From Neoscytalidium dimidiatum (lineage: Eukaryota > Ascomycota > Dothideomycetes > Botryosphaeriales > Botryosphaeriaceae): 64,000 nucleotides of DNA. This document shows positions 12,262 to 22,817 of the stretch, one piece after another. Both the position numbers and the translations under genes were made by a program. A model generated the notes under the pieces. That model was not told the DNA's origin. It searched no databases and saw nothing but the letters and a program-made list of their open reading frames with translations. The stretch is from NCBI GenBank assembly GCA_037367355.1, contig CM074702.1:1612001-1676000 (forward strand), written 5' to 3'. The first letter of the stretch is position 1, and the number at the start of each line of letters is the position of its first letter.

Positions 12262-13258
12262 TGAGGAAAGACGCCTGGAGGGGAATAAGACTTTTGATGG
12301 GCAAAAGCTGTGGCAGGACCATAATGCATAATACGTTGAGTAGGAGAGCGCCTCAATGAGGATACTATCTACCGCGGCACGTACGTACCAATTGGTTGCA
12401 AATCAAGTATTTGAAGCATTTCATGAAGTGAGTAGATGTGTCCATCCAGCTATTAAACGGCAGGACGAAGCCCTCCTGACGTGGGAAAACCTCTGCAACT
12501 TTGCACGTTAATAAACCCTTGCCGCCACAGCCCTTGGTTCCTTCTACATTCACCAACCAGGCATTCGCTGAGCGAAAACGGGCAGGCCCGTGCGCCTCCT
12601 GCTGTGGGCCAAAGTCGAAAGCGAATATATAAACCTCGCTTGTTGCAGTGCAAGCTCTTCTTCCCTTCAAATACCAGCGATGATGGATAACACACACAAA
12701 GAACGCAGATGGTTTTGCTCAGCACACAACCAATGAGCGCCTTCGAACAGTTACTTCTGAGCTGGCTGGTTGCACACCAGATCTTCCGCTCCCTCACTAC
12801 CCTGTTTGCGCTTGCTCTGCTCAAGGCAACCCTACATCCTCCTCTCTCACTCACTCTTCATTAGAATGCTCTCCGACGGATGGGCGACCAGCGTAGCAGT
12901 ATCAATTCAAGGTAGAAAAGCAGCTGGATTGAGCACCCTCACTCTCTTACTTGGAAGCGGTTGTGACGTCAATGAAATGTCATTGTAATGCAGTTGGTTT
13001 CTGCAACAAATTTTCACGCGAAGCCGCGTCTGTCGCGTGCTGCAACAGCCACTTGGGGTAGCCATATCGCCGAAGCGCCACGGTCGCCGCACTGCACGGT
13101 CTCCTGGCTGTGAAATCATGGCTGGCATTGCCTCGCAGGAGAACGAGTCGGAGTGTATCACATAGAAGAGTTCAAAGGCCGTCTGGGTGCAACGCAATCG
13201 TTCAAGCTATGGATACGCGGGTCGTCGGGCTAAGAAAGATCCATATTGTTCGCAGCTT
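12262..13258. other. Intergenic between convergent genes, no gene seen
   Basis: It lies between the 3' ends of the GH1 gene and the LovD-like gene. Only short unsupported frames are present. Confidence 0.4.
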
Positions 13259-14677
13259 CTACAGCTTCTGTTGCCGGGCGCTGTATCTCTTGTATATTTC
13301 CCTTGCGAACATCTCCTCCATCTCTATCGTCTTGCCATCAGCCGGCGGAATGAGCTGGCTCGCATACACAATGCACAGCCCCGCCTTGCGATCAACCCAC
13401 CAGCTCAAGTTCGGCAACCCGTGCCACAGCTGTGTCCCCGCGAACGTCCAACCTGGGACATCCGTTGTGACGACCAAGCCGCCAAGCCCCCAATCGATGC
13501 CCGTTTCCTCCGCGAATCCAGCCGCGGGAATAGGCCGCTGGTCGGCCGGGAGCTTCATAAACTTGTTCAGCGAGGCGCGCGCGGCTTCAGGCAGCGAGGG
13601 GCTGAAGAACTGCTCCAGCGTCGCGCGCTTCAGCAGCTTCTCGTCGTCCTCGCACGTTAGCATGGCGTGCACGAATTTGTGCAGCTCCTGGGCAGTGGTG
13701 AAGACTCCCTGGCCGCCGAGGTCATCGAAAACATCCTGGAACAGGAAAGGGGAGCGCATGAATCTTGCTTTGGCACCAGGCTCAGGCCGTCCGCTAAGGT
13801 CGACCAGGCGCGCCGCCAAGTCCGGGCGCGAGCGGAGGTGGAAGGTCATGTCCTTGATGCCGAGTGGGTCCCAGATGTGCTGTCTCATGTAAGCCTCGAG
13901 GTTGGTGTTGGTGACGCGCTCGACCATGCGGCCGGCCCAGTCGATGCCGGCGCCGTACATCCATTGCGTGCCGGGCTCGAATATGAGCGGGTAGGTGAAG
14001 CGTTCCACGAGAGTAGAGCCGCTACCAGGCTTCTTTCCCACGCTTTTCTTCCACTCCGTGAGGGGTGGGTACATCTCGTCGTAAGTGATCCCGGAGGAGT
14101 GTGTGAGAAGCATCCTGGAGGGTGATCAGTCCCTCGCTGACAGACTCATCTTTCAGGACAATAGGTCTCTCCATCCTTTCATAATTGCCGTCTAAGCTGC
14201 GAATGCTATTCCCGATACTCACCTCAGAGTAATTGGCGTAGGATTTTTCCTCAGTTTCGCCTTGCCGTTGTCGTCGAAGCCTTCCAGAATCTCCAGGTCC
14301 CGGAGTTCAGGCAAGATATCGTAGACAGAAGCATCAAGGGAAAGCTGACCGCGCTCGACACATTGCGCAGCGGCGACACTAGTCATCACCTTTGTGCAGG
14401 AGGCAATCCACATCACGTCGTCGAGCTTGACTGGGCTCTGGTCTGCGCCTTCGTCCAACGAGCGCTTGCCGAATGCGCGCTCATACTTGAAGCTTCCTAG
14501 GAAGATACCGTTAGAGTCATTGACAAGAGGGAGCAAACAAGTGCACTATGCAGAGCTACGTTAACAAATGAGGGTGACATTTAGTTACAAACCTGCTTTA
14601 TTAGACGCAATCAAAATGGCCTGCGGGATCTCAAGCGCCGCGCAAGCCTGTTCGAACTTCTCTTCCATGGAAGCCAT
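13259..14677 (-). CDS. LovD-like serine hydrolase/acyltransferase (class C beta-lactamase fold)
   Basis: 404 aa in three exons, 14677-14593, 14496-14223 and 14114-13259. The introns have gtttgt and gtgagt donors. The penicillin-binding-protein-like active site is clear: S61-x-x-K64 in WIASCTKVM and Y173 in WMYGAGIDWAG. A WHGLPNLSWW segment near the C-terminus replaces the KTG/HxG box. This set is typical of fungal esterases and transesterases related to LovD of lovastatin biosynthesis. No signal peptide, so cytosolic. No polyketide synthase or other secondary-metabolism gene lies in the window, so a stand-alone esterase is as likely as an acyltransferase. A Met three codons downstream (14668) is an alternative start. 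Confidence 0.85.
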
Positions 14678-17596
14678 TGAGAGTTGTATTGAGCTGAAGA
14701 GAAAGCCGTGTTCTGGGGCAGCGGGGAATTTAATATCTTGGTGCGACAGATCCCCGCAGAGCCTCGGTACAATAGTTTTGATGGAGTTGGCGGCCCACAT
14801 CCCCACTTTCCTTCCTCATTAGGCAGTCTTTGGTAATCCGGACTACTTCGGCGGACGCCTGCTATTCAGTATTACTTCTGCTGAGAAATCCAAGTGCCGC
14901 TGAGCCGCATCTTATCTCTCCCAGTATGCTGGTTGGAAGATGCATGTTGCAGGATCCGCCACAGCTTAGTCGAGCAGGAACGCAGCCATCAGCAAAGAAT
15001 TCCCCTGGAACATGACGCCACACTAAGATTAATACCGCTTATCTGTTGAGTAATGCTTCCTCCACCGACCTCTTGCCGCGCACGATTCTAAAATTTACAA
15101 GTCACTTGCTTGTCCGGCTAGCTGTGCGCGTACATATCTTGGCATATGGAGCCGCTTCCTGGGCCGCTAACCGCATTAGGTCTTGCGAACCTATCTAGAG
15201 ATGATTGGCATGCGGGGTCCTAGAGACCGAGCCGGGCACAGAGAGTGCGGATGAGCGGCTACAGATGCCTGCGTGAGGATAGAACGGAACCAAAATCAGG
15301 ACGATCAAGCTTAGTCTGGACTGAAGCAGGTAACGCATTACGATCCGCCGCGTCCACTTGCGAGTTCAGGCCCAAGGTATCGTTCTCTAGTTGTTGTTGG
15401 ACCAGAAAAGCTGCTCTGGCGGCATAAGGACTAATTGCAGTGTTTCGAATGTAAATGTGCAACAAGGTGAGCCCGGTGTCGCATGCAAGTGTGCGCGTCC
15501 GTTGCGGAACAATACGTTGCGATAATACACGAGCAAAACCTCGTATCCAATTAAACTTCCCGAAACAGGTAGTACCTTATTTTGTCAATGCGCTTGGACG
15601 AACACGACATGTACTTGAAATCATGTGATTGGGCTGTGAGACAAAAAGGAAGCGTAAAAGAAATTTCTCTCGACGTTTGAAGTTACTAAACCAACCTATC
15701 ACAACATTTACGGCTAGATGATGTGATTGACAGCCCCCTGTGTTCTGCTGATGCTTCCATGCACGAAACAGCGAACAGCTTTCAGGCTTCGTATTCTGCC
15801 GCCGGTCGGCAGCGGTCTGTTGATTTTGGAGCGATAGTGACCTGTCCGCGGGCACTCAAGTCCAGAGTAGCGTTACGGACACGAGATTCTTCTGACAAAA
15901 GAGAGAGCAACCAGCGCGATATACGAGAACCCCTAGCCAGCCCAAATGACCTGCTAAACGGTAAAGTCAGCGAAACAAATATGGCGCCACTGTATCCAAG
16001 CTTGCGCTAAGTCCGTATGCTCTTCAATAGCTCACGGGGAGCCGTTCCTCCCACCGGGCCGGCAGCGGAGGAGGCGTATCCATGATTCAGGCAACTTGAA
16101 ACAAGCCTCATGTACCGAGCATCGCTGGACTCCATCTGCTTTACCGGAACGAATCAGGAGGAGAACCGTTCGGCGCTCCTACTCCACTCCCGCTCCGCTC
16201 CCGCTCCGTTCACGCCGCTAACTCCCTGCGCGCATCGCGGGAGCGAGCCAACGGCGCCGTGGCCCTGGAAATGAGAGCAAGGCATTTGATCTGGCAGAGG
16301 CAGATATCGAAATATCCGACCCGGACCCATAGTGCGATGTCCCACGATGCCGGAACACATTCTACTGAGCGCAGAATCAACCTGGTGCGCAACCATACTA
16401 AAAATACCTGGCCGCGCTGCTCTTTTGATCTTTTCCTCATGTTGCCCTGCAGGCTCACAGGAATATTCTGCGGGTCCTCTAATACGCGAAGCGCGTGCCG
16501 AGTTCCGTCGGCATCATGTCTGTGCGGAACGTGGAGGCGAACGGGAGTCACTCTCACAACTACCTTTGAAGATTCGGTTGGTAGAGCAAGCTTTCATCCC
16601 ACCATTCACTATTCCGTTTCTGCACATGTCATACAGTGCAACCGGCGAGACGGACGGTTCGGCAGAGGTCACCCGGGCTGTCGGCATGAATGCAGGTGAT
16701 GGCGCCACATTTATGCGCAATATCGTTCGCCGGCTAAGTCGGCACCCGGCCGGCCGGCTGGACGGCACACCCAGAAGCGCCAGGTGGCATCGCAACGCGA
16801 ACTCGACGCAAAGGCAACTTAAGCTTAAATAAACCCGCCGGAGAAAAGAAGCAGTAAAGCATCCGATGTGGAGGTGGCTGCAGAAATGATTTGCGAGTGG
16901 TACACGGACCATAACCTTATGCTGACGTTTTGACGTACGTCGTGGTGACGATCATGATTGTGTGGTGTTGAGGGGGCGCTCAGAACCCTTATATACGTCC
17001 TCGGGCCCTGACTCAGCTTCGACTTGGCAACTGCCCAACGCAAGCTTTCCTAAGACCACAGCTGACTCAACGAGCTACGTTGCCTGGTCCCTGAGGTGAT
17101 CGTCTTGCCCCATGTCAAATTCATATTTTCGATCTTAGGGCACCTTGGCTCCAGAAATACTCTCTTAAACTTTAAGCGCCACAAACGTATGTTTCTCCCG
17201 TCCGCGAATGCCTGGATCAGCTTGGTCTCATTGCGCTGGACATTAAAATGCTCTGAGGCTTGAACGTCCGTTTGCCCCCAGACGACTGCACAAACCCTCA
17301 TGCTCTCAATATCAGCCTGTTGCAAAATTCCTTTTCCATTCAATTTACGTCATTGGTTTGCATGCCTCTTGCTGTGTCTAGCGCATGGCTTTATCTGGAA
17401 TCATATCACAGGTCAAAGCATTACAATACCAAAATTGTACAAAAGTAGGTACAGTCCTATTTTTGGAGACAAGTTTATATGATACAACGAAGTCCTAAAT
17501 CCACTCCCGCCCTCCAAGAGAATTGAAACGCCTTCCGATCTCCATGGCCTCCCGCCAAAACACTCCTCTTGTAGTAGTTGCCCGAGATTGAAGAAT
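14678..17596. other. Long intergenic region, no gene seen
   Basis: 2.9 kb between two minus-strand genes. At about 16170-16210 there is a short imperfect CGCTCC-type repeat. Other frames are short, overlapping and without motifs. No RNA gene found. Confidence 0.4.
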
Positions 17597-18414
17597 CTAG
17601 CACTCAGGGAGGGGGTCAGTGTAGATGCAGGCGTCAGAGACCCCGGAGCTGATCTCCTCAGGCTCATCCCCAGTATCATTGCCTTCATATTCAGTGCAGA
17701 TGTCGGACACGTCAGTCGCGCAGGTATCGGAGATGGTAGCAGCTGGGATACGGCGTTAGTAAGATACCCTATATTAGGGACGTTCAAGGGTGATGACTCA
17801 CTGTCGCCGTAGTTGGAGTTGATGCCAACAAGCTTCTTGCCGGAAGTGGCGCTGACGTTCTTAACGACAACCTTGCGCTCTCCCATCTCATCGCAGTTGC
17901 CGCAAGAGCGGTACAGCTTGCCAAAGTCGACGACAGTGAATCCGTCGATGGTGACGGAGCCAACGCCGTTGTGCTGGATGACCTTGTCCTCGGCACCGGT
18001 GGCACCGCCACCAGTGACGGTGGCGTCACCGTCACCCTTCAGGGACAGGGCGTCCTCGCAGACGGCCTCCCACCAGACGTTTTCAATGGTGCAGGAGCCC
18101 TCGCAGTGGACGCCCTCGATCTGGTCGGAGCCGATGATGGCATTCTTGAGGGTAGCACCGTCCGCCAGGATGAAAACCGCATCACTGTCACCACCCTCCT
18201 CCTGACCCGTGCAGGAGACACCACGGCCGTAAGTCTTGTAGCCACCGTCATACTCTCCAGAGACCTCCTCGGCGGCGTCAAAGGTGACACTGCCCTGGGA
18301 ATCGGGGATGGGGAAGTCCGCACGGCGGACGAGATTCTTGCCGAAGGTCTGGGTCTTAGCGGCAGAGACGATGCCAGAGGCGGCGAGGAGGGGAAGGAGA
18401 GTCTTGGTCAACAT
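17597..18414 (-). CDS. Secreted pectate lyase, polysaccharide lyase family 3
   Basis: 252 aa in two exons, 18414-17802 and 17742-17597, with a 59-nt intron (gtgagt..cccag). A signal peptide ([18 protein letters not shown]) is followed by a possible pro-region ending at KNLVRR. The PL3 right-handed beta-helix then shows [44 protein letters not shown] and YRSCGNCDE. The second exon supplies the Cys-rich C-terminus with [14 protein letters not shown] and DACIYTD, where the frame would otherwise run into intron sequence. Calcium-dependent cleavage of polygalacturonate by beta-elimination is the family activity. Supports a plant-associated or plant-litter lifestyle. Length is normal for PL3 (about 220-260 aa). 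Confidence 0.92.
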
Positions 18415-18570
18415 TTTGAAAGTGTTTGGCGGAGTTAAAGTGAACGATCACAGATCTGTTCGGTGGATTGTCGACAAAAGAGTGGAAGATTGCGAAAGAA
18501 TGAAAGCGCTAGAGAGTGGGAGGATGCTTGCCTGGACAGAAAAGTCGGTCGAAGGGCGGCTTTCAACCAT

Positions 18571-18577
18571 CTTTATA
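18571..18577 (-). promoter_or_regulatory. TATA box of the pectate lyase
   Basis: TATAAAG on the minus strand about 160 nt upstream of the pectate lyase ATG. Position and sequence fit a core promoter; no initiation site can be seen directly. Confidence 0.45.
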
Positions 18578-20279
18578 CATGTATCACCGGCAGTGCAGGC
18601 TCGACCCAGGACGACCTCCTGGCTCTCATGATGCCGGGCGGCTCGACGGTCCTCCAGGCTGGGATGACGCGGTCGACCAAACAGACCGAGCCTGCGAAAC
18701 CAGAAGGAGAAACAAATATGCCTTTCGGACAGCTCAATCTATTCGACTTGGCAATGTGGAGAATAGATGAAACTTCGCAACAGCGAGTTCCGGCGGGGCG
18801 AACAGACTGGAACAGGAGCCGGAAACAGCAGTATGGCACCTCCTCCAGGTCGGCTAACGGGCGGGAGTATTGTACAGGGAGACGATTACCGAGCACAATC
18901 GAAAGGCTCTGGACGAATGGGAGCTCACTTCCAGTGTGGACCAAAGAGTGTGATCTGCAGCGGATTTGCTACAGACAACAGTCACTCGAGCTGCAAGCAC
19001 CGGGAACCGTTCCCGCTGCTGCTGCAGGTGGACCAGGACCAGAGACAGCGGCTCTCCGGCGTAGGCGACCGACTCTTTGCTGCATGAGCCGCATACATTT
19101 TACACGTAGAGAGCCATACGGACAGGTGCGTGGACATGAGGACAGGATGTCACACAGACTGCGGAGAGCAGATGACGTCCGAGCGTCCATTGCGCGTCCT
19201 CGGGGGGCGCGATTCGGGGTTGGGAGCTGTGGCGGCGCGGACAGACGTTGGTGGAAATTTCCCAAGGCACGATGGAGAGCTTGAAACGGCGGCCAAGAGT
19301 CTTGTCCCGCTACAAGGATCTTGGCGGGCGTTGACTTGAAACGAGAGCGACGTGGCCGGCCCTGGTCCGATGCCGGGTCGACCTGTTACCTGTCCGGCTA
19401 CGGCTCTTTGCGCTGGGAGCCGGCGCTCAACCGTCCCGCCGCGCCCTCCCCTGTTTCAACTGCCGCAAAACCATCTGCGGAATGCCAAGAATACTGTCGG
19501 CGTTGCTTGATACCGCGGTCAAGCAAGAGACGTACGCCAAGCAGGCAACGCGCGCTCACGCCAGAAGTTTGTCTCTCGTGCTCCGCCGCCTCGCCTCGAG
19601 CCCGGTCGTTGTCCGCAGGCGCCCTGTGCTGAGCCCGACTGCCGGGGGATTCGAGGATCTCCAGCCTCCCTCGCCGTTCTGGGGCTGCTATACCGGTAGA
19701 AGTCTTGGGCGTTGCGCAATTTGACGCCTCCGCCGACCGACGAGCCTCCGGAGATAACCGTAAGTCTGCCAACCTCCCTCTCGAATGCCTGATCAAACGC
19801 TCAGGAGAGATCAACACCTCGATATTCTCCTTGAGCATAGGCCGCTCCAACCACGTGTGGCTCACTTAGGCCCCCAGACGATGCTCTTTCTTCGCCTGCT
19901 TGATCCCTCAGGCCGCCTGTTGATATGCAGCGTAACGCTGGCTCGCTCCGAGTTACTCTTTTAGTCTTTCTCCCTCTTCCATGACCTCCCTATAATGCTG
20001 TTCAAATTGCTAGCTCCAGGTTAGCATCGCGGCTGTTTTTCCACCAAGCGTCTAGAAGGCTGCGTCACCGAAAGCCCACGGGCCTTTAAGCAATTATTCC
20101 GCCGTTCTGCAGTTTTCTCGGCGTCGGCTGCTTCGCCTTCCGTCCTTTCGCACTAGATCGCTGAAGATCGACATTCGAGATGCCTGATGAGACTTTGCTC
20201 GATTATTCGAACCGAGCTGTGGCGGTCATTGCCATTCCTGTACTTTTGATTGCTGTCACCTCGTCCTGCTCCGAGGGTG

Positions 20280-20300
20280 TTTTTTTTTTTTTTTTTTTTT
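20280..20300. repeat. T21 homopolymer beside B-box-like motifs
   Basis: Twenty-one T on the plus strand, that is a poly(A) tail read on the minus strand. Directly before it in the minus direction, at 20301-20312, is GGTTCGAATACC. A second GGTTCGAAT-like motif lies at about 20203-20212. Both resemble the RNA polymerase III B box of tRNAs but deviate at the closing base pairs. A SINE-like or retroposed tRNA relic is possible but unproven. Confidence 0.35.
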
Positions 20301-21390
20301 GGTATTCGAACCGCAAATCCGAGCGCCAAGTACTCGGACATACTGGTGGGTCTGTACTCCTGTCTTGTGCAGTAACAGCTCATCCATTCAATCGCCCCAA
20401 CTGTGTTGTACTCTCCAATTACCGAGCTCCTTGACATTAACGGCTCTTACATAGCCTCACCAACCAGCACGAGATGATGATATTTTTTGAGTAAAAGACA
20501 CAAAGATGCTGTTGGCGTCCTATCCGCCATCGTGGATTAAAGAAGCCCCACCATGGCCACGATGAAGGCTGACCAATGCCGCACAGTATGGTTTAAATGC
20601 GACCCACGATTTGCCCGAAGCACAATCCGCGCATCTGATGTAGGCCAACCATTCCGCATCTCTCATCTGTCCAAGACTTTGTACGGTCCGCAAACCCGAA
20701 CACGTCGTGCAATATAAGTATTACTGGCACGAGCTCACGCCGTCGTAGGTCCTTTTGGTGCAACAGCTTCCTGGCCTCTCCGTTGTTACATTTGGCTGGT
20801 TTCAGTCCTCGGTAGTTGAAAGGCACGTTAGTCAAATGGCCAAGGAATGCTATGATGCGTCGCCGCTACTTGCGAAAATTTTGAAAGATATCAGGGATTG
20901 CCGAAAGTAAGGACAGGCATACCATGGCAGGGAGTAACGTCCGCCAACTCCAAAAGGCTTTCAAGACCCTGTCACATACCGGAGTGGTGCCCTATAGATT
21001 CAACTTGTTACGTTTCACCGTAGATGAAATGTTGTTGTGAGCTGGGCGACCCGGTATGTGGGACATGTGGATCCCGGCATTCGGTGTTTACTTGTATAAT
21101 CTCTCCGCCAATAGCCTGGCCAGGAGCTTCAGCTATCTCATACCGCGGGAAAGGAAGCTAAGACAAGCCTCCGACCTTAATGCACACAGTACCTAAGCTC
21201 GCCAATCACTGAAAACGCTTACTCAGAATACCTGTGTGTCCATCAGAGCTGTTTCCCAACCCAATCGACAATGCTGGGCGTCCAAAGAGGAGGGCGAAGA
21301 CGGCTTTCGGTGTCATGATCTGCCTGACTAAACAACTCTTTGGGATATAGTGTTAAACAAGAAAACAGTGTTTCGCGTGACAAGACAACC

Positions 21391-21408
21391 AAAAAAAAAA
21401 AAAAAAAA
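21391..21408. repeat. A18 homopolymer
   Basis: A run of eighteen A on the plus strand, 1.1 kb from the T21 tract and in the opposite sense. No flanking target-site duplication was recognised by eye. Confidence 0.5.
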
Positions 21409-21580
21409 GAACGCAAAGAGGGGGAGAGACGTGAAGGGTATCTTTTCCCATCTACGAGACCAAGCTCTTTCTCATCTATGGTGCGGACCATCATCTAGAA
21501 ATCTTCAAACCTTCTTATGAGAACCAAGTGGATGCCCAAAACCGGGCGCTCATAGAAATTCCCGTCAACCGACAACCTCA

Positions 21581-22327
21581 TCAACTCCTCCTGTTCCTCT
21601 TCCTCCACATTTCCACACCCCTATCAATTTCATCTCTCGTAACTCCATCTCTAACAAGGCACATCACCACGCCAAGCGTCTCCACGTTCCTATTCCTCGC
21701 CTCATCGTCGAAGAAGAGCATGTCCTCGTATTCAATCCCGCTCGCCTCGTGTATCTTCGCGAAATGAGTCGTCTTGCTGCCTGGGAAGATCTGGAGGTAA
21801 TCGAAAAACGAGATGGCCTTCTCGCCGCCACCCGCGCTCGTAGCGTCGCCGCCATGCGTGGGTATGCGCAGCAGCGACAGCATCTCGCGCCCCAGCTCCG
21901 GCGCGTGGGTACGCGACGCCGCTGCGACCTTCAAGCCCTTGTCGCGTGCCTTTTTGTTGCAAATGCCTCGCGTCAGCCCCGTTGCTCCTGGGTTCCTGGC
22001 CTGCCTTACTCGTCTCCTCCCCGACCATGTTCTCCGACCAGGACTCTCGAGACTCACCGCCGCAAGCACGCCGCCTACATCTCGGTAGAAACCGTAGGGC
22101 TCGCCGTACCGATCCTTGACCTTCAGACCGCCCGCCTCGGCTTTCAGCGGGGGCGTGACGTGCGTGTCGACCCAGAAAGGCCAGAGGGTATAGTCGAGAT
22201 CGAAAACGAGGATTTTAGGGAGGGGCAGTCCATCGGTAAAGGTGCGTGGCCACGGCACGGTTGACGCAGGCACGGCGGTCGTCGGCGTCGCATTGGAGTA
22301 TGACGTGCTGGAGCTGGAGCGGGGCAT
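21581..22327 (-). CDS. HAD-superfamily phosphatase, MDP1 (magnesium-dependent phosphatase-1) type
   Basis: 212 aa in two exons, 22327-22058 and 21949-21581. The HAD motif I is VFDLDYTLWPFWVDTHV with D43 and D45. Motif II is AAASRTHAPE and the late acidic motif is FFDDEARNRN. These match eukaryotic magnesium-dependent phosphatase-1, thought to act on protein tyrosine or protein-bound fructosamine phosphates. The 108-nt intron is 36 codons long without a stop, so the genomic frame reads straight through it. It was removed because the flanks DVGGVLAA and ARDKGLKVAAASRTHAP join as in the family, and because the donor gtgagt and acceptor aaaag are good. The frame upstream of 22327 begins with TTG, so the ATG at 22327 (context gccaagATG) is chosen. 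Confidence 0.87.
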   Translation of the reverse strand: MPRSSSSTSYSNATPTTAVPASTVPWPRTFTDGLPLPKILVFDLDYTLWPFWVDTHVTPPLKAEAGGLKVKDRYGEPYGFYRDVGGVLAAVSLESPGRRTWSGRRRVRQARNPGATGLTRGICNKKARDKGLKVAAASRTHAPELGREMLSLLRIPTHGGDATSAGGGEKAISFFDYLQIFPGSKTTHFAKIHEASGIEYEDMLFFDDEARNRNVETLGVVMCLVRDGVTRDEIDRGVEMWRKRNRRS

Positions 22328-22817
22328 CTTGGCGACCGTAGAGACCGGGGGTGCTTGCGCGGCGTAGGAAGGCGTCGAAAGCGAAGAAGATAGTGACAAG
22401 GCCGAAAGTTGCCCAGAGACGAATTGAATGTAGATTGGTTCCGAGGACCAGCAGATCGGCTATGTTTGTAAGGCTGAGCGAGTACGTCATTTTCAGGGCC
22501 CAAACAGCCTGTTCCGCACGACTGCAGTGTGGAAGACCGCCGCCCACTTCAATGCAGCGCGCAGATCCTCCCCACACCTATTAGTCGCAACGCCTCTAGG
22601 CCGCCACACATTTTTAATATGTTTTGATGACTACCAGGCTCGTAGTGACTCGATTTGCTATGGATGTCGGCCCTATACTCGGAATACCAGTAAGGCCGGA
22701 ACCCTTTTATCCCGCCGCCCCGACTCCATGTGTCTAACGCTCACGTCACTGAATGTCCTACCGCTTAGCAAAGACGCGCTCACATGATCGTGTCCGAACA
22801 GAAAATGTGGGCGATGT
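22328..22817. other. Intergenic, no gene seen
   Basis: Promoter of the MDP1-type gene and 3' flank of the LRR gene. A minus-strand frame here (to 22577) is a shadow without a motif. Confidence 0.4.

Larger units (their letters stand above)
18415..21580. other. Long intergenic region upstream of pectate lyase
   Basis: 3.2 kb without a supportable gene. It holds a TATA box for the pectate lyase, a T21 tract with two nearby GGTTCGAAT-like motifs, and an A18 tract (all listed separately). The longest plus frame (about 18463-19284) starts at GTG and has no motif. Confidence 0.45.

Noticed and set aside
13259..14677. Secondary-metabolite gene cluster around the LovD-like gene
   Set aside because: No polyketide synthase, peptide synthetase, transporter or pathway regulator is present in the neighbouring 20 kb.
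18463..19284. 273-codon open frame on the plus strand upstream of the pectate lyase
   Set aside because: It begins at GTG, has no motif, is Arg-rich in the manner of GC-driven shadow frames, and covers the pectate lyase promoter.
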